Shown: in pieces, positions 1 through 40,885 of the stretch
Numbering within the stretch: the first letter of the stretch is position 1
Layout of the letters: each line of letters starts with the position of its first letter
From: Castor canadensis
Lineage: Eukaryota > Chordata > Mammalia > Rodentia > Castoridae
Assembly: GCF_047511655.1 (NCBI RefSeq)
Contig: NC_133400.1
Span: 34,302,001-34,366,000 of the forward strand
DNA: 64,000 bases
Direction: 5' to 3'
Notes under the pieces: model-generated
The model's input: only the letters and a program-made list of their open reading frames with translations
What the model was told of the DNA's origin: nothing
Database searches by the model: none
Position numbers and translations under genes: made by a program

Positions 1-1759
1 CAACGGTCTGCTGTGTTCCCTCTTCAGAGAAAGCAGATCTAGCTCTACCTTCTTCCTGATCACTTACACCAGAAACAACAGTCCAATGAGGCAGACCTCA
101 GTAACAAAGAGGCCATAGACACACTCGAATGCAGCAGTCTAGGGAGATGTCACAGCATTTATCAAGCAAGACACACACAAGGCCTTTTAAGGAAGCAGTA
201 CTCCACAGTGGCGAGCAGCCACCTGAGCCCTTGCTCATTAAATGAGCTAGGAATGATTTCAGCAAGGCCTGGCAGGAGGCTGCCGGCAGAGGAAAACTGC
301 AGGAAGACCTTCTCCATCTTTCTCCTGGTAAAGACTCCTAGAGCCATCTGCAGAGAACTGAGGGAGGCCCAGAGACCTTTTCACATTTGTCACGGCTTTT
401 CAGCTTGTGCACCACAGATTTTAGTGCAGCCTAAAACTTCACACTGGTTAGACCCTTCTACGCTGAAGCCAAATGTGTTTTGATTGCCAGCCTATTTCTA
501 AGAATTGCTTTTGCCTTAAGCAATAAATTATCTGGTTGAAAACCTGATTTTCCCCCTTCAAGTAGAAAATTGTGCTTTAAAATTTGACAAGGTTTCGGAA
601 CATTTAAAAATGTTTGATCGCAATGAAGACAGCTGTAACTGTACAATTCTCCTCTGTGATTATTTACAGCATAAAGTTCAAGGCCAGTTTCCTATAAACG
701 TATCAACTCAAAATAATAAAACAATGTAGTTTACAAAAATATTAACCAGTTTTCAAAGATAACAATGTTTAAAATAATAACATGTGCACAGCATCTGACA
801 GTTCATAAAGGGTTTGACCTACATCATTTTGGAAAGTCCAGAAAGACATTTGCTTAGAAGGAAGGGCCTGGTTTTGCCTCCCGTAAACTTCCAATTCCCA
901 ATCCTAAAGCATTCTGTCAAAAATAAAGCAGAACTGTCTCTTATGACACATTTCAGAAGTCCATTGTCAAAGTTCAGTTCATAGGTGTCAACTGGAAGCC
1001 TAAAGGAGCCTTTTGAAATTCTGGCCCAGATTAATTTTTAAAAGCTGCATTTGGACAAGCTGCTACCTCCAAAGGCTTCACTGAAGAGTAACTGATTTCA
1101 CTGGAAATAAAAGTCCATGTGTTACTTCAGCTGGAGCACAGTCATATTTTTCTTGCAAATCTAGAATGTCCTGGGGACAAAAGGCTGCCATGTGTCTCCT
1201 TCCAAAAATGTCTTAAGCATGAGAAAGGAAAGCAGGGTAAGTTGTGACCCTGGGTTCCAAGGCTGGGTTGCTCTCATATCTCACAAAGGATGAGTGGAGG
1301 AACCAGAGAGGGAATGGCCATGGTAGATGACCTCTGAGTGGAGATGTGGCTGAGAGCTGCTTCCCAAATACGCCTTCTCATGACAAGAGCAGGGGCATCT
1401 TTCATGTGGGTCCAGGTCTCTACACCAACAAGCACTCCGTTGACATCCATGGGCCCCACTCACTGCTGTCAGAATGCTAAGGGATTGGCTGAGGCCAGCC
1501 CATGCTGGCAGAGGGGCTGCCCCTCTAGTGTATCCCATCCATGGAGTCTGGAAGAACCTGATGGCAGAAGCAGGCTTGAGAAAAGTTGATTCTGGAGGGC
1601 ACTGGGGCACCGTCCTCTGCCACAGTAAGGTGACCTGCAGGATTCCCAGAAAACGAATTCACCTCTGGGCAGGATAAGGCTGCTCCAAGACATCGTCTGG
1701 CTTCTAGAGTCCAAACCTATGGCTCACTCACAAACAGAGATGCACATCAGCCAGAGACA
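1..1759 (-). other. NOD2: Presumed NOD2 3' UTR and 3' flank
   Basis: This is the sequence after the NOD2 stop codon, AT-rich between about 480 and 1130. Human NOD2 has a 3' UTR of a little over 1 kb (from memory), so most of this stretch is probably transcribed. I could not find AATAAA or ATTAAA on the minus strand in it. The best candidate is a non-canonical GATAAA near 162-157, so the polyadenylation site is unresolved and may lie beyond the window edge. One AUUUA-type element is present near 520. No other gene is visible. Confidence 0.5.
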
Positions 1760-29834
<28,075 letters not shown>

Positions 29835-30239
29835 CTCACTATGTGGGGGAAAGAGAGAGAGACCAGAGGTCAATGTGGAAACTACTCTTTTCAGGAGCAG
29901 GAGGGGGGTCAACCCATCTGACTCCAAGTGAACAATAGTTCTACTCAGGCCTATCCCATCTGACCTTCCCATTGTGCAGGTGTGCAAATCGAGGCCCAGA
30001 GAAGACAAAGAATGGGCTGAAGTTCCCTAAGAGAGTCTGGAGCAGCCAATAATTAAATCAAGCTTCCCTGGCTCCCTGCTTTAAGAAGTTTTAAAAGGCA
30101 AGCCCTAATATGGGAGCGATGTCTCCCAAGGATTTGGCGATTGGTTCTCTTCAAAGCAAATTGGGAAGGGGTCTTCCGTGCTGGTGGATTTGGGCTAAGC
30201 AACTTCTGTAGTGGCTACTATTTATTAAACACCTGCATA

Positions 30240-33200
30240 ACCCAATGTCAACACACCCAATTTCATCAAACATACCCTGAAGAACCTAAAAGCATATATT
30301 AACTCCAACACAGTGGTCGTGGGAGACTTTAACACCCCATTATCATCAATAGATAGGTCATCCAAACAACAAAATCAACAAAGAAATCCTAGATCTAAAA
30401 TATACCATAGATCAAATGGACCTAGTTGATGTCTACAGAACATTTCATCCAACTTCTACACAATATACATTCTTCTCAGCAGCGCATGGAACCTTCTCCA
30501 AATTAGATCATATCCTAGGACACAAAGCAAGCCTCAGCAAATATAAGAAAACAGAAATTATACCGTGCATACTATCTGATCACAATGCAATAAAACTAGA
30601 ACTCAACAACAAAAATAAAGACAAAAAACATGCAAACAGCTGGAAACTGAATAACTCATTGCTTAATGAACAATGGGTCATTGATGAAATAAAAGAGGAA
30701 ATTAAAAAGTTCCTGGAAGTCAATGAAAATGAAAACACAACCTACCGGAACCTATAGGACACAGCAAAGGCATCCTGAAAGTTTATAGCCATGAGTGCAT
30801 ATATTAAAAAGACTGAAAGACCCCAAATCAATGACCTAATGATATATCTCAAACTCCTAGAAAAACAAGAACAAGCAAATCCCAAAACAAATAGGAGAGA
30901 AATAATAAAAATAAGAGCTGAAATCAACAAAATAGAAACCAAAAAAACCATACGAAGAATTAATGAAACAAAAAGTTGGTTCTTTGAAAAAATAAACAAG
31001 ATCGATAGACCACTGGCAAACCTGACTAAAACAAGGAGAGAAAAAACCCAAATTAGTAAAATCAGGAATGCAAAAGGGGAGATAACAACAAACACCATGG
31101 AAGTCCAGGAAATCATCAGAGAAAATCTTAAAAAAATGGACAGATTTCTAGATACTTATGATCATCCAAAACTGAACCAAGAGGACATTAATCACCTGAA
31201 TAGACCTATAACACAAAATGAAATTGAAGCAGCAATCAAGAGTCTCCCTAAAAAGAAAAGTCCAGGACCTGATGGATTCTCTGCTGAATTCTATCAGACC
31301 TTTAAAGAAGAACTGATACCAACCCTCCTTAAACTGTTCCATGAAATAGAAAGGGAAGGAAAACTGCCTAACACATTTTATGAAGCCAGTATTACACTTA
31401 TCCCAAAACCAGGCAAAGACACCTCCAAAAAGGAGAACTATAGGCCAATCTCCTTAATGAACATTGATGCAAAAATCCTCAATAAAATAATGGCAAACCG
31501 AATTCAAAACACATCAAAGATTATTCACCACGACCAAGTAGACTTCATCCCAGGAATGCAGGGGTGGTTCAACATACGAAAATCAATAAACGTAATAAAC
31601 CACACTAACAGAAGCAAAGACAAAAACCACTTGATCATCTCAATAGATGCAGAAAAAGCCTTTGATAAGATCCAACACCATTTCATGATAAAAGCTCTAA
31701 GAAAACTAGGAATAGAAGGAAAGTACCTCAACATTATAAAAGCTATATATGACAATCCTACAACCAGCATTATACTTAATGGAGAAAAACTGAAACCATT
31801 CCCTCTAAAATCAGGAACTAGACAAGGATGCCCACTATCTCCACTCCTATTCAACACAGTACTGGAATTCCTAGCCAGAGCAATTAGGCAAGAAGAAGGA
31901 ATAAAAGGAATACAAATAGGTAAAAAAACTGGCAAAATATCCCTATTTCAGATGATATGATCCTATAACTTAAAGACCCAAAAAACTCTACTCAAGTCTT
32001 AGACACCATCAACAGCTATAGCAAGGTAGCAGGATATAAAATCAACATAAAAAAATCAATAGCACTTCTATACACTAATAGTGAACTGAGAAAGAATATA
32101 TGAAAACAATTCCAGTTACAATAGCCTCAAAAAAAAATCAAATACCTAGGTGTAAACCTAACAGGATGTGAACAACCTCTACAAGGAAAACTATAAACTT
32201 CTGAAGAAAGAGATTGAGGAAGACTATAGAAAGTGGAGAGATCTCCCATGCTCATGGATTGGTAGAATCAACATAGCAAAAATGTTTATACTCCCAAAAA
32301 TAATCTACATGTTGAATGCAATTCCCATCAAAATCCCAATGACATTCATCAAAGAGATTGAAAAATTTACCATTAAATTTATATGGAAACACAAGAGGGC
32401 ACGAATAGCCAAGGCAATACTCAGTAAAAAGAACAACACTGGAGGTATCACAATATCCAACTTCAAACTATATTACAAAGCAATAGCAATAAAAACAGCA
32501 TGGTACTGGCATAAAAACAGACATGAAGACCAGTGGAACAGAATAGAGGACCCAGGTATGAAGCCACACAACTATAACCAACTTATCTTTGACAAAGGCA
32601 CTAAAAATATACGATGGAGAAATAGCAGCCTCTTCAACAGAAACTGCTGGGAAAACTGGTTAGCAATCTGCAAAAAACTGAAACTAGATCCATGTTTATC
32701 ACCTATACCAATATTAACTCAAAATGGATCAAGGATCTTAATATCAGACCCCAAACTCTGAAGTTGGTACAGGAAAGAGTAGGAAATACTCTGGAGTTAG
32801 TAGGTATAGGTAAGAACTTTCTCAATGGAACCCCAGCAGCTCAGCAACTAAGAGATAGCATAGATAAATGGGACTTCATAAAGCTAAAAAGCTTCTGTTC
32901 ATCAAAAGAAATGGTCTCTAAACTGAAGAGAACACCCACAGAGTGGGAGAAAATATTTGCCACCTACACATCAGACAAAGGACTGATAACCAGAATATAT
33001 AGGGAACTTAAAAAACTAAATTCCCCCAAATCTAATGAACCAATAAAGAAATGGGCAAGTGAACTAAACAGAACTTTCTCAAAAGAAGAAATTCAAATGC
33101 CCAAAAAACACATTAAAAAAATGCTCACCATCCCTAGCAATAAAGGAAATGCAAATTAAAACCACACTAAGATTCCACCTCACCCCTGTTAGAATAGCCA

Positions 33201-34168
33201 TCATTAGCAACACCACCAACAACAGGTGTTGGCGAGGATGCGGGGAAAAAGGAACCCTCTTACACTGTTGGTGGGAATGTAAACTAGTACAACCACTCTG
33301 GAAAAAAATCTGGAGGCTTCTTAAAAATCTAAACATAGATCTACCATATGATCCAGCAATACCACTCTTGGAGATATACCCAAAAGAATGTGACTCAGGT
33401 TACTCCAGAGGCACCTGCACACCCATGTTTATTGCGGCACTATTCACAATAGCTAAGTTATGGAAACAGCCAAGATGCCCCACTACTGACGAATGGATTA
33501 AGAAAATGTGGTATTTATACACAGTGGAATTTTATGCAGCCATGAAAAAGAATGAAATGTTATCATTCGCAGGTAAATGGATGGAACTGGAGAACGTCAT
33601 TCTGAGTGAGGTTAGCCTGGCCCAAAAGACCAAAAATCGTATGTTCTCCCTCTTATGTAGACATTAGTCAAGGGCAAACACAACAAGGGGATTGGACTTT
33701 GATCACAAGATAAAGTGAGAGCACACAAGGGAAGGGTGAGGATAGATAAGACACCTAAAAACTAGATAGCATTTGTTGTCCTCAACGCAGAGAAACTAAA
33801 GCAGATACTTTAAAGCAACTGAGGCCAATAGGAGAAGGGGACCAGGAACTACAGAAAAGGTTAGTTTGAGAAGAATTAACGTAGAAGGTAACACACATGT
33901 ACAGGAAATCAGTGCAAGTCAACTCCCTGTAAAGCTATCCTTATCTCAACCAGCAAAAACCCTTGTTCCTTCCTATTATTGCTTATACTCTCTCTACAAC
34001 AAAATTAGAGATAAGGGCAAAATAGTTTCTGCCTGGAAGCGAGGGGTTAGGGTGGGTAAGGGAGGGAGTGGGAGGATGGGGGGTAAAGGAGGGGTCGGGA
34101 AGGGGGGAAGGGGTGAGAAATGACCCAAACATTGTACGCACATATGAATAAAATAAAAAATAAATAAA
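30240..34168 (+). mobile_element. 5'-truncated, inactive L1 retrotransposon in NOD2 intron 1
   Basis: A perfect 14-bp target-site duplication, taaacacctgcata, lies at 30226-30239 and 34169-34182. The insert starts inside the ORF2 endonuclease domain (GDFN motif near 30330, SDHN motif near 30570). It continues through reverse transcriptase (about 31200-31960) and the C-terminal region, then a G-rich 3' UTR and an A-rich tail. It is dead: there is a frameshift in the endonuclease near 30365, a one-base deletion at the catalytic FADD motif near 31947, and further stops and frameshifts around 32100, 32760 and 33160. ORF1 and the 5' UTR are missing. It is antisense to NOD2. Confidence 0.95.
30791..31960 (+). 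pseudogene. L1 ORF2 reverse-transcriptase fragment (broken)
   Basis: A 389-codon open stretch with LINE-1 RT landmarks: [40 protein letters not shown] and [20 protein letters not shown]. It ends because a single-base deletion destroys the FADD catalytic motif and shifts the frame. Remnants of the downstream region continue at 32168-32761, 32692-33159 and 33149-33667. Confidence 0.92.
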
Positions 34169-34182
34169 TAAACACCTGCATA

Positions 34183-34345
34183 GTGTCAGGTACTGGCCAA
34201 GGTGCTTCTCTGTGTGAATTCATCTACCCTTCCAACCTCCAGAAAGTAGGAGCTGTGACCAGCCCATTGTACAGAGGAAGAAACTGAGGCAAACAGACAA
34301 ATGACTTGTACAACTTGTCATAGCTAGATGAGGCAGAGCTGGGAT
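34183..34345 (+). repeat. MIR-like SINE interrupted by the L1
   Basis: Sequence on both sides of the L1 forms one MIR: tactatttattaaacacctg before it, then gtgtcaggtactggccaagg and ttgtacagaggaagaaactg after it. The L1 jumped into this older SINE. Confidence 0.6.
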
Positions 34346-37300
34346 TTGAACACCAGCAGTGCAACTCCAGGATACACACCTTTACCTCATCCCTGGGTCC
34401 CTCACAGGGGTCCAAGTCCCACCCATGTGCATAAGCCACTGCTGCCCAGAAGGGACACACAGGATATTGTGGCAAAGACCCCCCCCCTCACCCAGGTAAA
34501 GTGGGAAATCATGGTACAGACTACTTGGCTTCAAAGCTTGCTAGCGCACTGTCCCATCAGCATTCCCCACACACTCCTGCCCCAAGGCCCTCTTTTCCTC
34601 ACACACACCTTCCACTCCATACCATGTTGCCCCACTGCTGTCACTGTCATTGGGGGCTGGCTCTGGGCCCAGCCCCAGACTCTGGGTGCCGGAAACAATC
34701 TCCAAGAGCTACAGGTCCTGGGAGGGGAAAATCTCTGAGCAGCAGAGAAAACATCAGCAAGTCAGTTCGTAATTGTCACAGGGTCTGTCAACAGGGCTGG
34801 TGCCATGCCCAGAGAAAACAAAAGTGAAAGGGTACAGGCATGGGCAGCAGAGGGACAATGGCTTCTTTTGATAAATCAGGGAAGTGCTAAATCTCCTGAG
34901 CAGATGCCAAGTAGCCTAGGGAGTTTGTGTCTTTCCTGTTATTCGTCTGTGTCTCACTTCCTGGCTGGTCCACAGCATAGTCTGAGTCTTCTCATCCTGG
35001 CATCGCTAAGCTTGGCATATTTGGGTGGAGGCTTTGTGAGGATACTCGGAATCAAATCCACCAAGGAAGGCTATGGACTGGAAAGCTCTGTGCTCATCCT
35101 CAGCTGATAGCCAAAGAGAGTAAAAGGAGAAATCTCCAACTCAGAATGCTGCCAACATGCATGCTGGAGACCTTGGGCTGGCCAGATGGGCAAACTGAGG
35201 CAGCAAAGTGAGCTGTGCTTCTGGCAAGCTTGGGAGGGAAGGCAATCCTAGTGCAGAGGCAACTGCAGAGTAGGCGCTATGAGCTCTTCCCGGCTAAGCA
35301 GGTCTCCTCCCAGGGTCTCCCTCCTGGGGGTAGCAAAGAGCAGAGTGAGCCCAGGGCTGGACGGTGCCAAGGATGCAGTACCAGTCTTCTCTTTACCCCT
35401 GCCCAAATCCTGGGGAAAACAGTCCACCCACCTTCTGCAAACAGCCTAGAAATGGGGATCCACGCCTGGCAAGCATGTGTGCAGCTAGGAAGAGAAGGAG
35501 GCTGGAGTCAGACAGAGGGGATGCTATATTCCCCTTACCTACAGATCCCAGAAGAAGCACTCACTTCTTCCTTCTCCTGCAGGTGCTTGGCCACCCTCCC
35601 CGGAAAGCTGGGGAGCAGGCACCATCAGGGGCCAGTCTTTAGCAGGGAAGCCAAAGCTCTGTGGGGCACTGGACTGGCTGTCCCAGATCTGTCACAGACC
35701 CACCTTAGGGAAAATCCCAAAGGCATAGCAGGAAGTCAGAGCCAGCAATCCAGCCAGACAGCACTCAGTAATTCTTGGTAGTTCTGGCATAAAGCCCCAG
35801 GCAGTCCTCCTGACTCTCACTGACAGATGCAGACCTCAGCATCATGAACCACACCCACAGATGTGCTCACCCGCAAGGAGACTAAGCCCTTCCCAAGCAC
35901 ACTAAGGATGGGGCTGCCCCCAGATGCCCAAGTCACACCCACCCAAGCTGATGATGTCAGGTTCCTGTGGACACAGGAGAAGCAGGCCCAAGCCACAAGG
36001 TCTGGTGCTCTGTCCCCCAACCAGCACCTGGAAAGTCCCACCTATGCCAGTCTTCTGGAGACCTCAGAGCAAAGAGTATCCCCAAGGGCCAATTCAACCA
36101 GCCCCCTCTCTCTGAGTAGGCATTGTCCTATCTCATCTTAAACACTTGGAAAGGAAGACTTGGCTTTGGTGCTAACCTTGCTAACCAGCTCAGGAAGTAC
36201 TTCATTATGTCTAGCTTAAATTTATCCTGCTTCAGTTAAAGTTGGGAGAGAGGAAAAAAACAAGTTGATGTTCATATATTATCTACTTCATTAAAAAACT
36301 GTCCCTAAAATCCAAAAGGTACCTAAAAAATAGCTCTTGTACCTTTAGTATTTGGTCAGACTTTTTCTTCAGACTAAATCCATTGGTACAACTCCCTTGT
36401 CTTTTCTTCTCTAGTTTGGTTATCACAACTTTGTTCTCCCTAAGGTGAGGCCCAAGCAAAGAGAGGGGCACCTCTTTGCTAAAACAGTCAAGGAGTGATC
36501 CACATGGGCTCGCCCTCATCCCCAAGTGCACACCTATGACCTGACACCTCCTTCCCAAGACCTGTCCATCCTGGTTCCCTGTGACCCTGAGCCAATGGCT
36601 TCACTCAGTGCTGAAATCTCAGCTGTTGGCCACCCACAGACTGGAGAGGAAATGTAGCCCAGGGAAGCCCTTCTTCTGAGCTGTCCTGGATCCTGGCCAA
36701 GACCACATCTCCCCTGGGACATTGGCTTCATCCCTCCCTCCCCTTCCTGCTGCTATCTGGGAGACCAGTTCTGAGCACAAGAAAAAAACCTGTCCATTGA
36801 AAGAGCAGAGCTCTTTCTGGGCCTGGTCCCCTTTCAGCTCCAATCCCATGTTGCCCTTTGCCCTCCTCTTCTTTCCCTCCACCTTCCCCACCCCTGCTTT
36901 GCTCAAGGTCACCATTACCTTCCAGTGCTCAATTCTCAGCCCTCCTCTGTTTGCTCCACTGAAGCCAGTTGCCTTCACTGCTCTCCCTCCTTGGAGCACT
37001 TTCCTCACCACATCCAGGGCACCTACTGGTTCTTCCTCCCATCGCCCAGGCAGCTCTGTCTCCCAGGCTGCTTTCTAGTCCAGCAGACCCCAAAGCCTAA
37101 CAACAGGACCTCTTCTCTTCTCCATGTCACCCCCTCATCAGCGAGCCACCTGCTCAAAATTTTAGTACCAGCTCCACACCCCCCAAACTTCCCTTGAGCT
37201 GCCTACTTAATAGCACTCAGGTGCTCAAAGTAAACTAGCACAAAACCAAACTCCAGATCCTCCCCTAAACAGCTCCCTCTCAAGTGATGTCAGCTCCAAA

Positions 37301-37600
37301 CTTCTAGGTGCTGGGGTCAAAAACCTCAGAGTCAGTGACTCCACCTTTCTCATGCACCCCAAACCCTACCAACACAACCTCCAATTATAGTCCAAATTCA
37401 AAAGCCCAAGATTTTCTCTCTGCCTCTCTCTATGTCCTGGTGCACGTGCCCATGGTCTTTCCCCAGCATGAGAGCAACGCTCCCTCACTGGTCCTCCCTT
37501 CTGCCCTCACTCTCTCCAACCTGTTCTCATCCCCACAGGTAGAAGAAGCAGCTCAGCCTTAAGTCACCCACACTCAGAATAAAAACCAAAGCCTTTCAGT
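34346..37600. other. NOD2 intron 1 stretch with no recognised gene
   Basis: I searched this region on the minus strand for the human-type coding first exon (MGEEGG...) and did not find it. It shows C/T-rich sequence, possibly old LINE remains after about 36.9 kb. Several short open frames of 100-190 codons (for example near 35215-35781) have no recognisable protein similarity and no splice context. I treat them as chance. Confidence 0.45.
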
Positions 37601-38060
37601 GACCTTCAGCCATATGCATTGGACCCTCTACTGCTCACCCTTACACATTTCCTCCTAATCCCCATCCGCTCCTCACCACCCTGCTCCAGTCACACCGGCT
37701 TCCTCCTTGTTCCTAGAACAAGCCAGGCCAGCTCCCACCTGTCATGCTCCTGCCCCAGGGCCTTTGCACAAACTCTTCTGGCAAACTCTCCTTTCCTCCA
37801 GATAGACACATAGCTTGCTCCTCACCTCCTTAAGTCTTTGCTCAGTGGTGGCTGACTCAGAGAGGCCTTCCTGACTCTGCTGTATAAAACTGAAATCTGC
37901 AATCCCAGCACCCCATCCTCCTTCCCTGCTTTATTTTTCTTCATAACATTTCTTACAATCTGAGATGCCATGTATTCACATGTTTCATTGCTAGAGCTTC
38001 TTTCTAGAATGTGTACTCCATGAGGGTAGGGAGTGCTGTTTCTCCATCCCCGGAGTGTTT
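37600..38060 (+). repeat. L2 LINE 3' region
   Basis: Typical L2 phrases: ccagggcctttgcacaaact, gtctttgctcagtggtggct, agaggccttcctgactctgc and ccctgctttatttttcttca. No coding capacity. Confidence 0.65.
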
Positions 38061-38934
38061 AAGTGAATGAAAGAAAATGGATTTACTCCACATGGCTACA
38101 AGTGGCAGCCTGGAGACAAGGCATGGAATCTGCCAGGCACAGAGATGCACCCAGAAGGTCACCTTATAAGTAACAAGTTTCCATCTATGCTGCAGTGGGA
38201 TTCTGGCCTGGGTGGGAGGATGTGGGCTAAGGGGCCTTGAATGACCAACAAACCATGGACTCAACAGCTCTGGGACAAGGATGGGGACAGAACACAGGCA
38301 GTGGGGATGTCACTCTGGTCTTCACCAAAAGGTTAGGGGAGAGGGTGACAGGGCAAGTTTCTCCCTTACATAGAACAAAGACCCTGGAGGAGATCAGGTC
38401 CCAGCCCATAGGGAAACTGAGCTCCCCCCTTATCCCCCAACCCCCCCCACCCAATCTCACACACAGGGTGCCTAAGTGCTCAGGAAGAAAAAACTCTGAG
38501 CAAGCTCAGTGCCCGGGTTCTGACCAGCTGGACCAGGGGGCTGCTCCACCAACTTGCCCAGCAAAGGAGAGAGCCAACAGTGTGCAGGACGTGACTCTGG
38601 GCCTGCGAGGACAGGGATAGGATTTGAACCCGATTCTCACTCCCATGGGAAAAGGACAAGGCAATAGGCTCCAGAAGAATTATATGCAGCCAGTAGGATT
38701 AGAGATCCTCCAGGCAGATTCTCACCCCGTGAAGAGGGAAAACTGAGGTCCACAGAGATGAAGGACCTGGTTGAGGCCTCCACTGAGACCTGAAGCCGGG
38801 TCTCCTTATTCTGGAGCGATGACCTCGCATCCTACAGGTTCTCTCCCACAACCCCAAGTCTCCTGGGGGCTGGAGCATTCTGCCTACTCCCCCCCCCATC
38901 CTAACTACAGCTCGCCCCTTTCCTTCTACTTCGT

Positions 38935-39440
38935 ATCTACACCGCGCGGTGCGCCCGGCGGAAACCGAGGAAGGCGCTCTCCAAGCCCGGCGTCCGGGTC
39001 AGCTCCATAGCCAGGTGACCGCGTCCCGGGGGCGGAACCCTCGGCTCCCAGGGTCGACCCCCCACCCCCCCGCCCCGCAGGGCACAGCAAGGCAGCACCC
39101 TGAACGGGCGACACTCACCGCTCGGCAGCCGGCGACCGGATCCTCCGCCCAGCGGGGCCGCCACTCCCCGCAGCTGTCCGGGTTCCGGCGGCACGCGCTC
39201 ACCCCGCCCCGCCCATTGCCCCGCCCACCACTGCTGCCCCGCCTACCCAGAGGCCACGCCCCTTCTCGTCCTCCCCGCCTGCAGGGTCTGCCTTGCGGGT
39301 TGCCCCGCCTCTCCTCACCATGGAACTGGACCCAACAGGTGTGGGGAAGAGTCTGGGCTCCCTGCAGGATGGTGCGGCCCGGGCTGTGTGCCCCGGCCGG
39401 GTGGGGCCGCCTTTCTGGGCCATGTTTCAACCAGGAGGGA
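38935..39440. promoter_or_regulatory. NOD2: CpG-rich promoter-like block, candidate NOD2 promoter
   Basis: CpG density rises sharply against both flanks. Several GC boxes of the CCCCGCCC type (GGGCGGGG on the minus strand) cluster at about 39202-39245, with CACGCCCC near 39255 and another GC box near 39303. They lie just upstream, on the minus strand, of a good splice donor at 39118. This makes a TATA-less, Sp1-type promoter likely. Direction and start site are inferred. The block could also be bidirectional. Confidence 0.6.
39119..39200 (-). other. NOD2: Candidate non-coding exon 1 of NOD2
   Basis: On the minus strand the sequence ends gccgagcg followed by donor gtgagtgt at 39118. Joined to exon 2 it gives gccgagcg-tgag-ATG, with no ATG in the proposed exon, so translation would begin at the exon-2 Met. 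The distance to exon 2, once the 3.9-kb L1 is subtracted, is about 5.4 kb. That resembles the human upstream non-coding first exon. The 5' edge is a guess. Confidence 0.5.
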
Positions 39441-39480
39441 AGCGGAGAGCCCTGGGAAGAAGCCTCATCCTCTCCTAACA

Positions 39481-40308
39481 AACACACACACTGCACACAC
39501 ATACACACACACACACACACACTGTACACACACACGCTGCACACACATACACACACACACACTGTACACACACACACACAGTACACACACACACACTGTA
39601 CACACACACACACGCTGCACACACACACACACACACTGCACACACACACACTGCACACACACACACACACTGTACACACACACGCTGCACACACATACAC
39701 ACACACACTGTACACACACACACACACTGCACACACACACACACACTGTACACACACACACTGTACACACATACACACACACACTATACACACACACACA
39801 CGCTGCACACACATACACACACACACACTGTACACACACACACACTGTACACACACACTGTACACACACACACATACTGCACACACACACACACACTGTA
39901 CACACACACACTGTACACACATACATACACACACACACTGCACGCACACACACTGCACACACATACACACACACACTGCACACACACACACTGCACACGC
40001 ACACACACTGTACACACTGCACACACTGCACGCACACACACACTGCACACACACACACACTGCACACACACACACACACTGTGCACACTGCACACACTGC
40101 ACACACACACACTGCACACACTGTACACACACACACTGCACACACACACACACACTGCACACACTGTACACACACACACTGCACACACACACACACTGCA
40201 CACACACACACACTGCACACACACTGCACACACTGCACACACATACACACACACACTGTACACACACACACACACTGTACACACACACACACACACACTG
40301 CACACGTA
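39481..40308 (+). repeat. Interrupted CA-rich minisatellite (~830 bp)
   Basis: Runs of CA are interrupted by CTGCA, CTGTA, CATA and CACG in irregular units of about 12-30 bp. The alternating purine-pyrimidine character is nearly unbroken. Frames of 300-460 codons across it (Thr-His on plus, Val-Cys on minus) are artefacts of the repeat. It lies about 300 bp upstream of the candidate NOD2 exon 1. Confidence 0.97.
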
Positions 40309-40659
40309 CGAACACGCCACATCCCAAGAAATGAAAGGTCAGGAAAGCCCTTAGGGCCAGTTTGAACCCACATAAGCCCTTAGTCATTCAAAGCCTTAAT
40401 ACTGTGAAATTCCCAAATGACATGTTTGCTGAAGGATAGAAAGTGCACTCAAAGTTCCTCTTTTTCCATTTTCCATCAGTCCTCTGGTTAAGTTGAGGAG
40501 AGAAGTCTCAATTCAGTACTAATGGGCCTTGAACCCCTGTCTCTCCAACGTGCCTAGTCTACCCGATTCTGCAACAGTACCTAACTATTTGAGGTATTAA
40601 TATAAACTCTTTTTTTAAACACTATGAGAAGTTTCACTTTAAAAAAAATAACGAAAATA

Positions 40660-40885
40660 ACTGATATTGATATAGTGCTTACTATGTCAATATGTCAGTC
40701 TTTGTAGACATTAAATCAGTTAAACCCACCAACAGGGTATTGCTTATTTTTAATCCCTAGTTTACAGATGACAAACTGAGGCACAGAAAAATTAATTAAG
40801 CTGCTCAAGTAGTGAGAACAGAGACAGGATTTGCTCCAGGCTTCTCCTACCAAAAGCAATGCTCTAACCACTACCCCACACTGTT
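40660..40885 (+). repeat. MIR-like SINE
   Basis: It shows gatatagtgcttactatgtc, tccctagtttacagatgaca and aactgaggcacagaaa in MIR order. Confidence 0.6.

Noticed and set aside
30240-34168. Active L1
   Set aside because: ORF1 and the 5' UTR are missing, and ORF2 has multiple frameshifts, including one at the catalytic motif.
34224-34475. Human-type coding first exon of NOD2 in intron 1
   Set aside because: I looked here and in nearby minus-strand frames for MGEEGG-like sequence and found none.
35215-35781. 188-codon plus-strand frame in NOD2 intron 1
   Set aside because: No recognisable domain, no convincing splice or promoter context, and a length reachable by chance in GC-rich DNA.
39293-39478. 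Divergent plus-strand gene from the CpG block (ATG near 39319)
   Set aside because: Its short frame has no homology and runs into the CA satellite. A bidirectional promoter remains possible but is unsupported.
38949-40387. Open frames of 300-462 codons on both strands (Thr-His on plus, Val-Cys on minus)
   Set aside because: They are translations of the CA/TG repeat. Both strands are open in several frames, as expected for a simple repeat.
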